Part shown: positions 1-7,882 of the stretch, piece by piece
Position numbering within the stretch: the stretch's first letter is position 1
Layout: each line of letters begins with the position of its first letter
From: Asticcacaulis sp. EMRT-3
Lineage (GTDB): Bacteria; Pseudomonadota; Alphaproteobacteria; Caulobacterales; Caulobacteraceae
Direction: 5' to 3'
Length of the DNA: 64,000 bases
Assembly (NCBI RefSeq): GCF_030027245.1
Contig: NZ_JASERT010000001.1
Coordinates: forward strand, 1,075,001-1,139,000
The notes under the pieces: model-generated
Told to the model about the DNA's origin: nothing
The model's database searches: none
What the model saw: the letters and a program-made list of their open reading frames with translations, nothing else
Translations under genes and position numbers: made by a program

Positions 1-875
1 AACAGCAAGGCCGCCACGACCATGAATTTCAAGGTTGCACTTTGCGACACGCTTAAGATCCAGCGTTCGCGTGTTGATGGCGTACCGTGCCAACCCAGAT
101 AGTCAAACTTGCCAAAGACGAGCAGAACGATGGCAATGCCGCCAAGCAGCGCAATGAAACTGACGGCGCTCCACAACAAAGCGGCACCCGATGGACGGTT
201 ACCGGCCAGAGCGTCATAGGGGAAGTTGTTGGTATAGGAATGATGGGTGCCGGGGCGCTCTGCCACCGAACTCCATGCCGCCCATGTGAAAAACGCTGTT
301 AGATCATGCAGTTCCTTTGGGTCGCTAACCGCCCTGACCTGCAAACCGCCATCATCTGAAGGGTTTTCGAAATAGCGTTGCCAGACACCGATTTCATTGT
401 GGAAGGTTTGCGCGCCAGCAGGCAGAAGCGTGAGCGTCTTGGTCGCGGCATCATAATGATTGGCTTTCAGCAGCGCGCCAACCTCACCATCGACGGCGCC
501 CTTTTCGCCAGCATTCAGATCGGCATAGTCTTTTGAAAACCGCGTCTGGGCCGTGCGTTGCGCCAGATCAACCGCCCAGTCATGCAGAACGGTCGCGCTA
601 AAGTCGGGGCCAAGATAGCCGCCATGCCCCCAGATTGTACCATTATCCATCAAGTCGTGCTTGAGGAATACCTCCTGACCATCGCGGACATTATCGCCGG
701 TAAAGATGAGCAGACCCGACGGATCAACCACACGCTCAGCAATAGGTGGCGCGTTTTGGTAAGCCTTGACCGTCAGCAGGATCAGAACCGCAAAACCCAG
801 AGCAAATGTAAAAGCGACGGCACGCCCCCACCATGGAGATAATTGCTCAATCTCGGGGGTTTTTGGCTCAGCCAT
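1..875 (-). CDS. norB: Quinol-dependent nitric oxide reductase (qNor), N-terminal part
   Basis: About 291 N-terminal residues are visible; the gene runs out of the window at its 3' end. The protein starts MAEPKTPEIEQLSPWWGRAV, has a first membrane helix at about residues 15-38, and then a large periplasmic domain with the qNor signatures FTGDNVRDGQEVF, IWGHGGYLGPDFSA, DWAVDL and FHNEIGVWQRYF. A second helix (LLWSAVSFIALLGGIAIVLLVF) follows. This N-terminal domain is what separates single-subunit qNor from the NorB subunit of cNor. The family reduces 2 NO to N2O with electrons from quinol at the cytoplasmic membrane. The catalytic heme/FeB helices lie outside the window, so their integrity is unknown. 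The start is the ATG at 873-875, preceded by an AGAGA stretch. A terminator-like hairpin lies directly upstream. An alternative oxidase and a Crp/Fnr regulator follow on the same strand. Confidence 0.88.
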   Translation of the reverse strand, partial: MAEPKTPEIEQLSPWWGRAVAFTFALGFAVLILLTVKAYQNAPPIAERVVDPSGLLIFTGDNVRDGQEVFLKHDLMDNGTIWGHGGYLGPDFSATVLHDWAVDLAQRTAQTRFSKDYADLNAGEKGAVDGEVGALLKANHYDAATKTLTLLPAGAQTFHNEIGVWQRYFENPSDDGGLQVRAVSDPKELHDLTAFFTWAAWSSVAERPGTHHSYTNNFPYDALAGNRPSGAALLWSAVSFIALLGGIAIVLLVFGKFDYLGWHGTPSTRERWILSVSQSATLKFMVVAALL

Positions 876-888
876 GGCTATCTCTTTC

Positions 889-912
889 AAAAAAGGTTTG
901 AGATTTCAAACC
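889..912 (-). terminator. Terminator-like hairpin immediately upstream of the qNor start
   Basis: On the minus strand a perfect 7-bp stem (GGTTTGA/TCAAACC with a 4-nt loop) is followed by six T residues. The T run ends 13 nt before the qNor ATG, which leaves room only for the ribosome binding site. The shape is that of a weak intrinsic terminator. Any qNor transcript must read through it, so it may act as an attenuator. The inner TTGA-N4-TCAA is 2 nt too short for a canonical Fnr/Dnr site. Confidence 0.45.
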
Positions 913-1143
913 GCCAAGCCTGTGCTGAACGTTGCAGACGCGATCTTGACGCTGTAGGTTTTAGGTAATCTTGAGACATATGGCGCAAAACCATATTGCG
1001 TCTTTGCGCGTAATAACGGCGTCTCGGTATTGTTCACAATTTTAATAAATTATCGGCATGTCTTGTTGAAATCTGCACTGGGACGCTGAAAAACAGTTTG
1101 CAACACATGCTCTCTGGAGAGGTGTGTTGTTTGCGCCAAGGCT

Positions 1144-1341
1144 TCAAACAGGCGGGCGCAAACGCGGCAGACAATGTCCCTGCTGATTTCGAGATAAAAG
1201 CAGATCGTACGCGAACTTGGTCAAGCGCGCAGAAGAAAACCACTCGCCACCATTTATGCGCCACAGCCCTTCGCCATCAGGCTCCAGAGAAAAGCCTGCG
1301 TCCTGAACTATTTTAATGGCCTTGCTGATGGAAGAGATCAT
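1144..1341 (-). CDS. Small hypothetical protein
   Basis: A 65-residue reading frame starts at an ATG with an AGGA element about 8 nt upstream. The sequence (ISKAIKIVQDAGFSLEPDGEGLWRINGGEWFSS) looks like real protein rather than antisense noise: a short helix followed by a compact Trp/Gly-containing segment. I do not recognise the family. It lies between the alternative oxidase and qNor on the same strand and could be cotranscribed with them. An open frame exists on the opposite strand too, so this call is tentative. Confidence 0.3.
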   Translation of the reverse strand: MISSISKAIKIVQDAGFSLEPDGEGLWRINGGEWFSSARLTKFAYDLLLSRNQQGHCLPRLRPPV

Positions 1342-1410
1342 ATGCGTGATCCTGCACAAGCCTGAAACATAAGCCTTACGGGCCGCAATATTGCGGCCCA
1401 TAAGGCTTGA

Positions 1411-2106
1411 TCAAGCGGCAACCTTCCCAGTCGCTTGCGTATGACCGATCGGATAGGTGGTCAGTGCCCCCGGATCGACAGGCTTGCCGTGAAGCATGTT
1501 CGAAAAACCATGATTGACATCGCGGTGATGCGCTTCGTCCGCCCGCACTACGATAACGACATCGCGCAAGGTGGCGGTTTCCGGCAAATTCCAGTAGCGT
1601 TTGGCAATCTCTGGGGCCGGCACGTTTTTGCTGCGCCCTTCATCGATCTCTTTAAGATAATGAGTATAGCTGATAACGGCCTCTTCCTCAAAATACCCAA
1701 CGACCCTGTGTGCGGTTCGGGCGGAGGTAAGGTAGAGGGCAAAGAAAGCCAGATAAAAGACCCACTGAACGCCGATAATAACGAACCGCTCAAACAGGGT
1801 GGGCTTCGCCACGTCCACAAAGGTCATAAGGTGCATGCGCTCGTTTTCGGCTTCCTCCATCAAGGTGCGAATCCAACCATTGTCATCCTGCATCCGGCGC
1901 AGGCATTTCAGATGGTTGATGGTGGCTCCGACCATGCCGGGAACCGCCGCCACGGTTTCGAGTACGATGGCCCTGTGACCGTAGCGCTTGGCAAAAAATG
2001 TGTCCGCACAGAAGCGCAGCACTTTGGTAAAACCGTGGGCGAAATGGTCGGAAAAGCCTTTGGGCTGGTGATGGACGCTCAGATCGATAAAAGGTTCTGT
2101 AAACAT
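1411..2106 (-). CDS. aox: Alternative oxidase (AOX)
   Basis: This 231-residue protein has all four di-iron ligand motifs of the alternative oxidase family: [21 protein letters not shown] (ExxH), [13 protein letters not shown] and [13 protein letters not shown] (ExxH). It has two hydrophobic segments, around residues 65-80 and 110-130. AOX is a monotopic inner-membrane quinol oxidase that reduces O2 to water without pumping protons. It resists cyanide and NO, which block heme-copper oxidases. Bacterial members are uncommon but known in sphingomonads and vibrios. The gene lies between a Crp/Fnr-type regulator and qNor, all on one strand, which suggests NO-tolerant respiration. The start ATG at 2104-2106 has an AAGG element 8 nt upstream. 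Confidence 0.93.
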   Translation of the reverse strand: MFTEPFIDLSVHHQPKGFSDHFAHGFTKVLRFCADTFFAKRYGHRAIVLETVAAVPGMVGATINHLKCLRRMQDDNGWIRTLMEEAENERMHLMTFVDVAKPTLFERFVIIGVQWVFYLAFFALYLTSARTAHRVVGYFEEEAVISYTHYLKEIDEGRSKNVPAPEIAKRYWNLPETATLRDVVIVVRADEAHHRDVNHGFSNMLHGKPVDPGALTTYPIGHTQATGKVAA

Positions 2107-2220
2107 GTGCTGTGCCTTAGTTGAGGTTGACTATGTTTACCCTGAGCAGACCCGCTTCGCCTTAAGACCGGATAACTGGCATATTGAGGCAGTTGGACCG
2201 ATGACTTGATCTTTGGTAAG

Positions 2221-2997
2221 TCAGTCGATCTCGCGGCTGCAACTCCGCTCGCTTTCCGGCCACATCTCTTTGACCGCCTTGCCATGCACCGCGTCTTTCG
2301 GCGGCATGTGATTATCGATAAGCGGGTCAGGCCGCGCCAGTCTGCGCAGGCCGACAGCATTGCCAAGCGTTACTGACGCGCCATGAACCTCCACATTGTA
2401 CTTTGCCAAACCTGCAAAGGCGCGCGACAAGCTTTCCGGCGTCAGGCCGAGAAGAGATGCCAGAATTCTTTTTTCATGCGGCAGTTCGATGGTGTCCTTA
2501 CTGCCTTGCCGCACCTGTTGCGTAAGCAAGTAGTTGGCCAGCCGTTCCGTGCCCGAACGTAATTTTTGCCCCTTGATAGTGCGAACAAGGCCACGATAGC
2601 AACCAGACAGCTCTTGCGCGACGGCGAAGGCAAAGCTCGCATCCTCCTGCATCGTTTTTCTGAGGCCGTCTGCCGGGATCATGATAATCTCGGAGCGATC
2701 CAGAGTTTTGGCCGACATCAAGGCTGGAGCCTCAAGGACGACAGCGGCCAGTATGAAGGTCGAGATTGGCCGCAGCACCGCCATTGTGCTTTCTTTATCG
2801 TGCCATTGCGCCTGAAGCTCCACACTGCCATCGAGCAAAATATAGAGAAAATCGACATTGTCCGCCTCAAAGAGCAAGGTGGTGCCAGCCGGATATTTTT
2901 GCAGCAATGACCCGTGTGTTGCACGCGCAAAACTTTCCGGTGTCATATCGGCGAAAAGCTGAAGTCTGCAAATGCGGTTGAGGTCGCTTTCTCTCAT
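2221..2997 (-). CDS. Crp/Fnr-family transcriptional regulator (Dnr/NnrR-like)
   Basis: A 258-residue regulator with an N-terminal cyclic-nucleotide-binding-type beta-roll (about residues 15-125), a long dimer helix, and a C-terminal winged helix-turn-helix containing LLGLTPESLSRAFAGL. That recognition helix has the E-SR pattern of Fnr/Dnr proteins, which bind TTGAT-type half-sites. There is no N-terminal cysteine cluster for an Fnr iron-sulfur centre, so a heme- or NO-sensing Dnr/NnrR role is more likely than O2 sensing. It sits next to aox and qNor on the same strand. I chose the ATG at 2995-2997 because GGAG lies 6 nt upstream; the longer frame would need a TTG start. The C-terminal tail is about 35 residues longer than usual for the family. 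Ligand and targets are inferred from context. Confidence 0.8.
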   Translation of the reverse strand: MRESDLNRICRLQLFADMTPESFARATHGSLLQKYPAGTTLLFEADNVDFLYILLDGSVELQAQWHDKESTMAVLRPISTFILAAVVLEAPALMSAKTLDRSEIIMIPADGLRKTMQEDASFAFAVAQELSGCYRGLVRTIKGQKLRSGTERLANYLLTQQVRQGSKDTIELPHEKRILASLLGLTPESLSRAFAGLAKYNVEVHGASVTLGNAVGLRRLARPDPLIDNHMPPKDAVHGKAVKEMWPESERSCSREID

Positions 2998-3121
2998 AAC
3001 AGGCTCCAAGATCGGCAAAACAAAAACGGTGCCCTTGTGTAGCCGTTTTCAACAGTTTCCGGCAAATTTTTCATTCCACGACTGAGATAGCTAAAACGCC
3101 TCGAGCAATTGCGCTGGCACC

Positions 3122-4096
3122 TTAAGGCCACTTGAGGGCATAATTCCGCCAAGCCTTACTTTTCCGGCTGTTGAATGGTCCTTTGTTGTTCGCCGACAGC
3201 TCTGGAACGCCCGCACCGAACCGCGGCGCAAGAGCTTCGCCGTCGGCACCTACGCGCACATCATGGACCAGTGGGGCATCGTATATAACCAGCCGATCAT
3301 CCTGAACCGGCGCCAGGCTGGCGCTGCAATCGAGGGTGCGCTGCGTCAACGCATTATCGATATCGACCGCGTGGCTGTCGATGCGCACGGCTTTACCCAC
3401 TTCGGCATGGCCTTCGCCAAGATACTCGGTTTCGACCTGTGCCCCCGCCTAGCCGATCTGAAGGATCGGAAACTCTATGTCTCACGACGCTTCAACGTGC
3501 CGGGCACGTTGTCCGCAATCGCCAGTCCGACGGTCCGCATGGCGGATGTCCATGAAGGATGGGATGATCTCCTACGGCTGGCCGCTTCAGTCAAGTCCGG
3601 ACGGTGTTCCGCCACCTTCGCGCTGGATCGCTTCGGCTCGGCCGCGCGCGGCGAAAGACTGTTCAAGGCGGGGGACGCATTTGGCAAAATGCTGCGTACC
3701 CTCTATCTGTGCGACTACCTAGGAAACGAGACGTTTCGGACAATGATCCTGAAATTGCTGAACCAGGGCGAATCCGTTCACTTCATGGAACGGGCGATCC
3801 ACAATGGCGATGTCGGTCCGAAGCGCGGTCGCACCGAAGATCAACTCGCCGCCATCTCGGGTGCCCTGTCATTGGTTGCCAACATACTCATGGCCTGGAA
3901 TACGGCCCATATTGAAAATGTCCGCGCCGAGGCACCCGAAATCCTGACCGACGACGTCGTCAGCAAGGTTGCGCCCGTGGCGCATGGTCATTTCAACCTG
4001 CGGGGCATGTTCAAGTTCGAGCTCGGGAACTATCGCTCTACCCTACTGGAACCGAGCGGGAACATCGCGCAACGCAGAGCAAAACCTGGTTCGTAA
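3122..4096 (+). pseudogene. tnpA: Tn3-family transposase, C-terminal remnant
   Basis: The frame encodes the last third of a Tn3-type TnpA (normally about 970-1000 residues): RQLWNARTEPRRKSFAVGTYAH, MDQWGIVYNQPIILNRRQAGAAIEG, VAVDAHGFTHFGMAFAKILGFDLCPRLADLKDRKLYV and HGHFNLRGMFKFELG. Similarity can be read upstream of the first Met at 3263, to about 3122. The N-terminal two thirds are missing and the C-terminus ends in an unrelated tail. No resolvase and no typical 38-bp Tn3 inverted repeat are visible nearby. It marks past arrival of a Tn3-type element, plausibly the carrier of the metal genes that follow. Confidence 0.85.
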
Positions 4097-4369
4097 ATGA
4101 TTTTAATAGGTTACGCGAAGAACGCTACAATATCTCTAATTGTTTCAATGGCTTGCTTAGCGGGACTTTTTGCACGAATCAGCCGAGAACCCCGCGTAGG
4201 AATACATGAACTACCTCTGGGTGGTCCAAGTTTTCGTCCGCATCCCGAAGGGGTCCTTTATCAACGCCGGTTGACAACCGACGGTAAGGCCATCGACGGT
4301 GGCGGGCCTCAGTGGCGACCGCGGCGCGGCGTGTTTATCGGTGCCCCCCAGTCTTTCTAGGCAGGGCGC

Positions 4370-5100
4370 TTAAGGCTTTGCATCTGCATGCTCCACTCTG
4401 GCCGCCTCCCAGATTTCGCGGGCGGCATCGAGATTCATGATTGCTATGCCCATGCCAACAATGAGATCGGGCCAGGCGGTCCGCCACACCAGGGTGACAA
4501 CGCCTGCCAGCATGATGGCGACGTTCGCGAGTGCGTCATTGCGTGCCGACAAGAAAGCCGCACGGGTCAGACTGCCTTTATGATGCTGGAAACGAGCAAG
4601 CAGGAAGGCACAACCGACGTTGACGGCCAAGGCCCCAAGGCCGGTAGTCGAAAGCACCCAGGGTTCAGGCGGAGCGAGGGTATGGATCTTTTGCCAGGCC
4701 GTCCAAACGAATGCCAGTGCGGGCGCAAGCAGGATTAGGGCCAAAGCCATGCCGACTCGCGCCCGCAGTTTTTGCGACCACCCCAAGGCCACCGCTATTA
4801 GAGCAACGAGCGTTTAATTTGACTTACAAATTGAATGCGAGATGCGGAAAAATGTAAAATGTAGAGTGGGTTGCATTCCTTTGACCGATTCAATCAGAAT
4901 GCAGACCGCTCTAGGATGTTCACGGACGCATCCTCGAAGAAGTCGACGCTGTCCGCAAACAGCGAGACCGATCCGATGTGCCGGGCAACAGCAAACTCGA
5001 CCCCGAAATAGCTCAGGTTTGCCAGCGCGACGATTATGACTGCGCCGCGCAGTTGTTTGTTGGCAACAACCTCATCGACCTCAATCATCATGCATTCCAC
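4370..5100 (-). pseudogene. CDF-type cation transporter split by a 102-bp repeat
   Basis: Two pieces of one gene are present. The 5' piece (4913-5100) encodes VANKQLRGAVIIVALANLSYFGVEFAVARHIGSVSLFADSVDFFEDASVNIL. The 3' piece (4370-4810) continues LVALIAVALGWSQKLRARVGM, followed by LSARNDALANVAIMLAGVVT and WPDLIVGMGIAIMN. Together they form a small (about 210-residue) cation diffusion facilitator with the Asp-rich helix FADSVDFFEDA and the SARNDAL motif typical of the family. Removing 4811-4912 plus one AG restores the frame exactly. The insertion introduces stops, so the transporter is probably inactive unless the short downstream piece has a use. It lies 71 bp downstream of rcnA on the same strand and was probably part of the nickel/cobalt efflux operon. 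Confidence 0.8.
4811..4912. repeat. 102-bp MITE-like palindromic repeat inside the CDF gene
   Basis: A 102-bp segment is flanked by direct AG dinucleotides (4809-4810 and 4913-4914). Removing it rejoins the CDF reading frame precisely. Its right half is an imperfect hairpin with arms at 4862-4878 and 4897-4913 (14 of 17 positions pair) ending in TAGAG/CTCTA. Its left half holds the 6-bp inverted repeat AATTTG-ACTTA-CAAATT. The TAGAG...CTCTA ends resemble intergenic palindromic repeats common in alphaproteobacteria and the 104-bp repeat at 61236-61339. Confidence 0.7.
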
Positions 5101-5171
5101 TCATGTTGTGAGGGCTAAAGATACTCTCAAAAGTAGACCCCCGGTGCATTTCTTACAAAGCGTCACCAAAG

Positions 5172-6287
5172 CTAGTGAATTAGGGCCTTTAGCCCGGTGA
5201 AGCCGATGTAAAGCGCCACAAGGACGATAAGACCGCCGGATAGGTAGGGTGCCTTGTTGGCAAGCTTGCCAAAACCCCTGAACCGTTTGGACACATGCTT
5301 GACGCTGACCGCTGCCAGCACGCCGGAGGCGACCATAGTCAAGGCTAGGCCGATGCTGAAACAAAAGACAAGCGTGGCGCCGAGCGCGATGCGCTTGACT
5401 TGAAGGCAGAGCAGCAGGACGGTGATGGACGCCGGGCATGGGATCAGCCCGCCCGTCAGGCCGAACATGATGATCTGAGGGGTCGTGACTTTCTGGCGTG
5501 CGAACCGGGCCCGGATATCCTCGGCATGTTCCTGTTCGTGCGCGTCGGCATAGGCCTCCTCGCCTCCGAAGCCGGCGCCGACCCCAGTGTGGTCATGTAC
5601 GTGATGGTGTTCTTCGTAGGTCAGCGGATAGGCATGGGCATGACCGGCATGTCCGAGGCTCAGTTTTGCCTTGAATTCATGCGGCTCGGGGATATCGTCG
5701 ACCGACTCCAGAAAGCCGTTCTTTTGCACAAAAGCGAAGACCTGCTGGCTGCCATCTTCGCGCGCCGTTTCGACTGACACATCAGATGCAGTCCAGGCCT
5801 GCCCGCTCTCGCGGAATAGCCGAAAGCGCGGCGATTGGCCCTGTTCGAAGATTTCCAAACGGACCGTGCCGTGGCCCGTATCAATACGCTTGGTTTCGTC
5901 GTGACGATGGTGATGATCATGTCCATGACTGACGCCAACTCGCTGATACTGCCACGTCCGCCAGATCATCCAAAGAGCAATGGCCAGCATGATGACCGCT
6001 GAGGCAACCTGGAAATAGGGCTCGACGGCTTCGGCGTCCCACTTCTGCCCAAGATAAAGACCGCCAAGCGCGATCAGCCAGACGATCAGGGTGTGCGACA
6101 GCGTCGCCGATAGACCAAGGAGCACGGCTTGCCAAACCGTGCCGCGAACGGCGACGATGAAAGCGGCCATCATCGTCTTGGAGTGCCCAGGCTCCAAGCC
6201 ATGCAAGGCTCCAAGGAGAATGGCCGACGGGATGAAGAGCCAGGCGTTGCCGGTGCCTTGCTGCAACAGGTGGGCGAAATCGTTCAT
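5172..6287 (-). CDS. rcnA: Nickel/cobalt efflux protein RcnA
   Basis: A 371-residue NicO/RcnA-family membrane protein. It starts with SAILLGALHGLEPGHSKTMMAAFIVA, the family's first-helix signature with functional His and Glu, followed by further helices. Two long cytoplasmic-type loops are very His-rich (SHGHDHHHRHDE near residue 120; GHAGHAHAYPLTYEEHHHVHDH near 215). A second conserved block, FGLTGGLIPCPASITVLLLCLQVKR, lies near residue 275. The family exports Ni(II) and Co(II) from the cytoplasm. It begins 6 bp after the RcnR-like repressor gene and is surely cotranscribed with it. The loop between the His-rich segments is longer than in E. coli RcnA. Confidence 0.92.
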   Translation of the reverse strand: MNDFAHLLQQGTGNAWLFIPSAILLGALHGLEPGHSKTMMAAFIVAVRGTVWQAVLLGLSATLSHTLIVWLIALGGLYLGQKWDAEAVEPYFQVASAVIMLAIALWMIWRTWQYQRVGVSHGHDHHHRHDETKRIDTGHGTVRLEIFEQGQSPRFRLFRESGQAWTASDVSVETAREDGSQQVFAFVQKNGFLESVDDIPEPHEFKAKLSLGHAGHAHAYPLTYEEHHHVHDHTGVGAGFGGEEAYADAHEQEHAEDIRARFARQKVTTPQIIMFGLTGGLIPCPASITVLLLCLQVKRIALGATLVFCFSIGLALTMVASGVLAAVSVKHVSKRFRGFGKLANKAPYLSGGLIVLVALYIGFTGLKALIH

Positions 6288-6293
6288 GTTCGG

Positions 6294-6569
6294 CTACTTC
6301 ACGTAAGAATGGATGATATCGATGAGGGCTTGCTGCGCTTCAGGCCTCAGCACGCCGGGCTGGTCGGGATCGTCAGCCAGATGATTGCGGATATGATGTT
6401 CGACGACCTCCCCCATCAATCCGGATATACCGCCCCGCGCCGCGACGATCAGGTGGAGGATCTTCTCGCTTTCGGCCTCGGACTCGAAGGCGCGTTCCAG
6501 CGCTTCGACTTGCCCCTTAATGCGCCGGACGCGCGCCAGGAGCTTGTCCTTCTCTTTGTTCGCGTGCAT
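6294..6569 (-). CDS. rcnR: RcnR/FrmR-family metal-responsive repressor
   Basis: A 91-residue all-helical repressor of the CsoR/RcnR/FrmR family: KLLARVRRIKGQVEALERAFE, ILHLIVAARGGISGLMGEVVEHHIRNHL and DIIHSYVK. It keeps an N-terminal His at position 2 and the His pair in VEHHIRNH. The usual family cysteine (around residue 35, as in AEC of FrmR) is replaced by Ser (AES). That loss argues against formaldehyde or Cu(I) sensing and for nickel/cobalt sensing through His/N-terminal ligands, though this is inference. It is first in an operon with rcnA. A TATA-C6-TATA operator-like site lies 16 bp upstream of its start. Confidence 0.88.
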   Translation of the reverse strand: MHANKEKDKLLARVRRIKGQVEALERAFESEAESEKILHLIVAARGGISGLMGEVVEHHIRNHLADDPDQPGVLRPEAQQALIDIIHSYVK

Positions 6570-6584
6570 TGTTGCCTCACATAA

Positions 6585-6598
6585 TATACCCCCCTATA
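6585..6598. promoter_or_regulatory. Probable RcnR-type operator
   Basis: TATA-CCCCCC-TATA, a C6 tract bracketed by TATA on both sides, lies 16 bp upstream of the RcnR-like start codon. RcnR/FrmR-family repressors are known to bind G/C tracts flanked by AT-rich inverted repeats. It is also within 50 bp of the divergent broken DMT gene and could have controlled both. Confidence 0.65.
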
Positions 6599-6644
6599 CT
6601 ATAATGCGAACGTCGGAGTCCAGACCGGCGATCGAGGAGCGACA

Positions 6645-6847
6645 ATGGCCAAATTCAAACTGGGTGATGTGAAGCGTGGGGCTTGTTCGCCTTGTTGTCC
6701 GCTCTGCTGTTCGGCGCCTCGACCCCTGCGGCCAAGGCCATAATCGGTGGCGTTCATCCCTTGATGCTGGCAGGCCTACTTTATCTGGGTTCGGGGTGCG
6801 GCGTCGCCATTGTACGTTTCACCGGAATAAAGCAAGCAGGTGGATAG
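6645..6847 (+). pseudogene. DMT/EamA-family permease, frameshifted N-terminal remnant
   Basis: The first codons after ATG 6645 encode MAKFKLGDVKRG. A one-base shift then leads into GLFALLSALLFGASTPAAKAIIGGVHPLMLAGLLYLGSGCGVAIVRFTGIKQAGG, the first two helices of an EamA drug/metabolite transporter. The frame stops at 6845-6847. Only about 65 of some 290 residues remain. It is divergent from the rcnR-like gene, an arrangement that fits a former member of the same metal cluster. Confidence 0.6.
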
Positions 6848-7032
6848 GGTGAAAGTGATACCATTTCGCATCCGGCCATACTCGCACGTCCGCAAACCGC
6901 TGAGAATCCCCCTTCGGACTCTTTCGTTCCGGACAATCCACTAGATGATTCAGGGCGCGCTGACTGAAGCCTGAGGCGTGCCCGGCATGTGCCGGTCCTA
7001 TCGATAATTTGTCATATAAAAAGGAGACGAAC

Positions 7033-7190
7033 ATGTCTGCTGCGAAAACACTCGCCGCTGCGGCGGCGACATGGCCCGTCGGTGGCCCATTCCGCACATC
7101 AACATGGCGATATGTCAGCGATTTTCAGCCGCGAAGCGGACATTGCTTGCCGAAAAGGGGCATCAAATTTAGGCCAATGCAGGCAAAACC
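7033..7190 (+). pseudogene. Remnant of a small exported His-containing protein
   Basis: An ATG at 7033 with an AAGGAG ribosome binding site 7 nt upstream starts MSAAKTLAAAAA, the beginning of a signal peptide. A frame shift near 7070-7080 leads into AHSAHQHGDMSAIFSREADIACRKG, which would follow naturally as a mature His-containing N-terminus. I read this as a broken gene for a periplasmic metal-related protein. The family is not recognised. Confidence 0.3.
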
Positions 7191-7882
7191 TAAGACGACT
7201 TGGTGGCGGGTATTTGGGCTGGCCGAGCTTGGTCATGTGGGTGGTCTCCGCCGGGCTGAGGCGTGCCCTTATCCACCATGTAACCCGCTGCAATCGCCAG
7301 AGCGACGACGCCGACAGGGATGATCCAGCGCCAGTTCAATAAGGACTTGGGTGTCAGGCCAGGCAACATATGCTGCATGACCGCATCCTTATCGACGAAC
7401 TGATGTTTAAGGGCTGCGAGGATATGCAGCGGGATCATGGCGTAGATGATCAGCTTGGCGAGGAGCCCGTGGATGGTAGAGATTTGCTCGTGCAGATCAT
7501 GTGACTGCGGCATAGGCAAATGCGGCCACGTAAACAGGCCGAAGAAAGGGATTGGTCTAGCCAGGGTTGACACCATCAACCAGCCGCTAAGAGGCAGGCC
7601 AATGATGAGAACATAAAATCCAACATGCAAGGTTTTGGCGGCAAACATCTGCCACTTCGGCCCCTCGACATCAGGGGGTGCCTTTAAGACAAGGCGAAGG
7701 GCCAGGCGAACAACGCTCAGGATCAAAACAGACAGGCCGACCGATTCATGCAGGGCCGCGCGAACCGAGCGCAAAGTGTCATGGTCGTCCATTCGCCAGC
7801 CCAGAAAGACCATAAAAATGATCAAACCTGCTATCAGCCAATGAAGCCACCGGCTGTAGAGGTTGTAACTTGAAACTGGCAT
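7190..7882 (-). CDS. Cytochrome b561 family protein
   Basis: A 230-residue, four-helix membrane protein of the bacterial cytochrome b561 (CybB-like) family. Probable heme-ligand histidines lie in SRWLHWLIAG, ALHESVGLSVL, TLHVGFYVLIIGLPLSGWLMVS and IHGLLAKLIIYAMIPLHILAALKHQF, which is the expected order. Members pass electrons from ubiquinol to periplasmic acceptors. A fifth hydrophobic segment (WIIPVGVVALAIAAGYMV) and a charged tail follow. I chose the ATG at 7880-7882 because GGAG lies 7 nt upstream and the family normally begins with Y-x-x-x-x-RWLHW; the longer frame has no such support. No obvious operon partner is present. Confidence 0.87.
   Translation of the reverse strand: MPVSSYNLYSRWLHWLIAGLIIFMVFLGWRMDDHDTLRSVRAALHESVGLSVLILSVVRLALRLVLKAPPDVEGPKWQMFAAKTLHVGFYVLIIGLPLSGWLMVSTLARPIPFFGLFTWPHLPMPQSHDLHEQISTIHGLLAKLIIYAMIPLHILAALKHQFVDKDAVMQHMLPGLTPKSLLNWRWIIPVGVVALAIAAGYMVDKGTPQPGGDHPHDQARPAQIPATKSS

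Noticed and set aside
895..912. Fnr/Dnr binding site upstream of qNor
   Set aside because: TTGA-N4-TCAA is 2 nt shorter than the canonical TTGAT-N4-ATCAA, and its position next to the start codon with a T run fits a hairpin better.
971..997. Second regulator site in the qNor leader (ATATGG-N7-CCATAT)
   Set aside because: A 6-bp inverted repeat in AT-rich DNA without match to a known operator.
4097..4360. An 87-codon frame after the Tn3 fragment
   Set aside because: Composition looks random and there is no ribosome binding site; probably scar DNA.
3140..4369. Tn3 38-bp inverted repeat near the transposase fragment
   Set aside because: No GGGG-start terminal repeat of the expected type could be found on either side.
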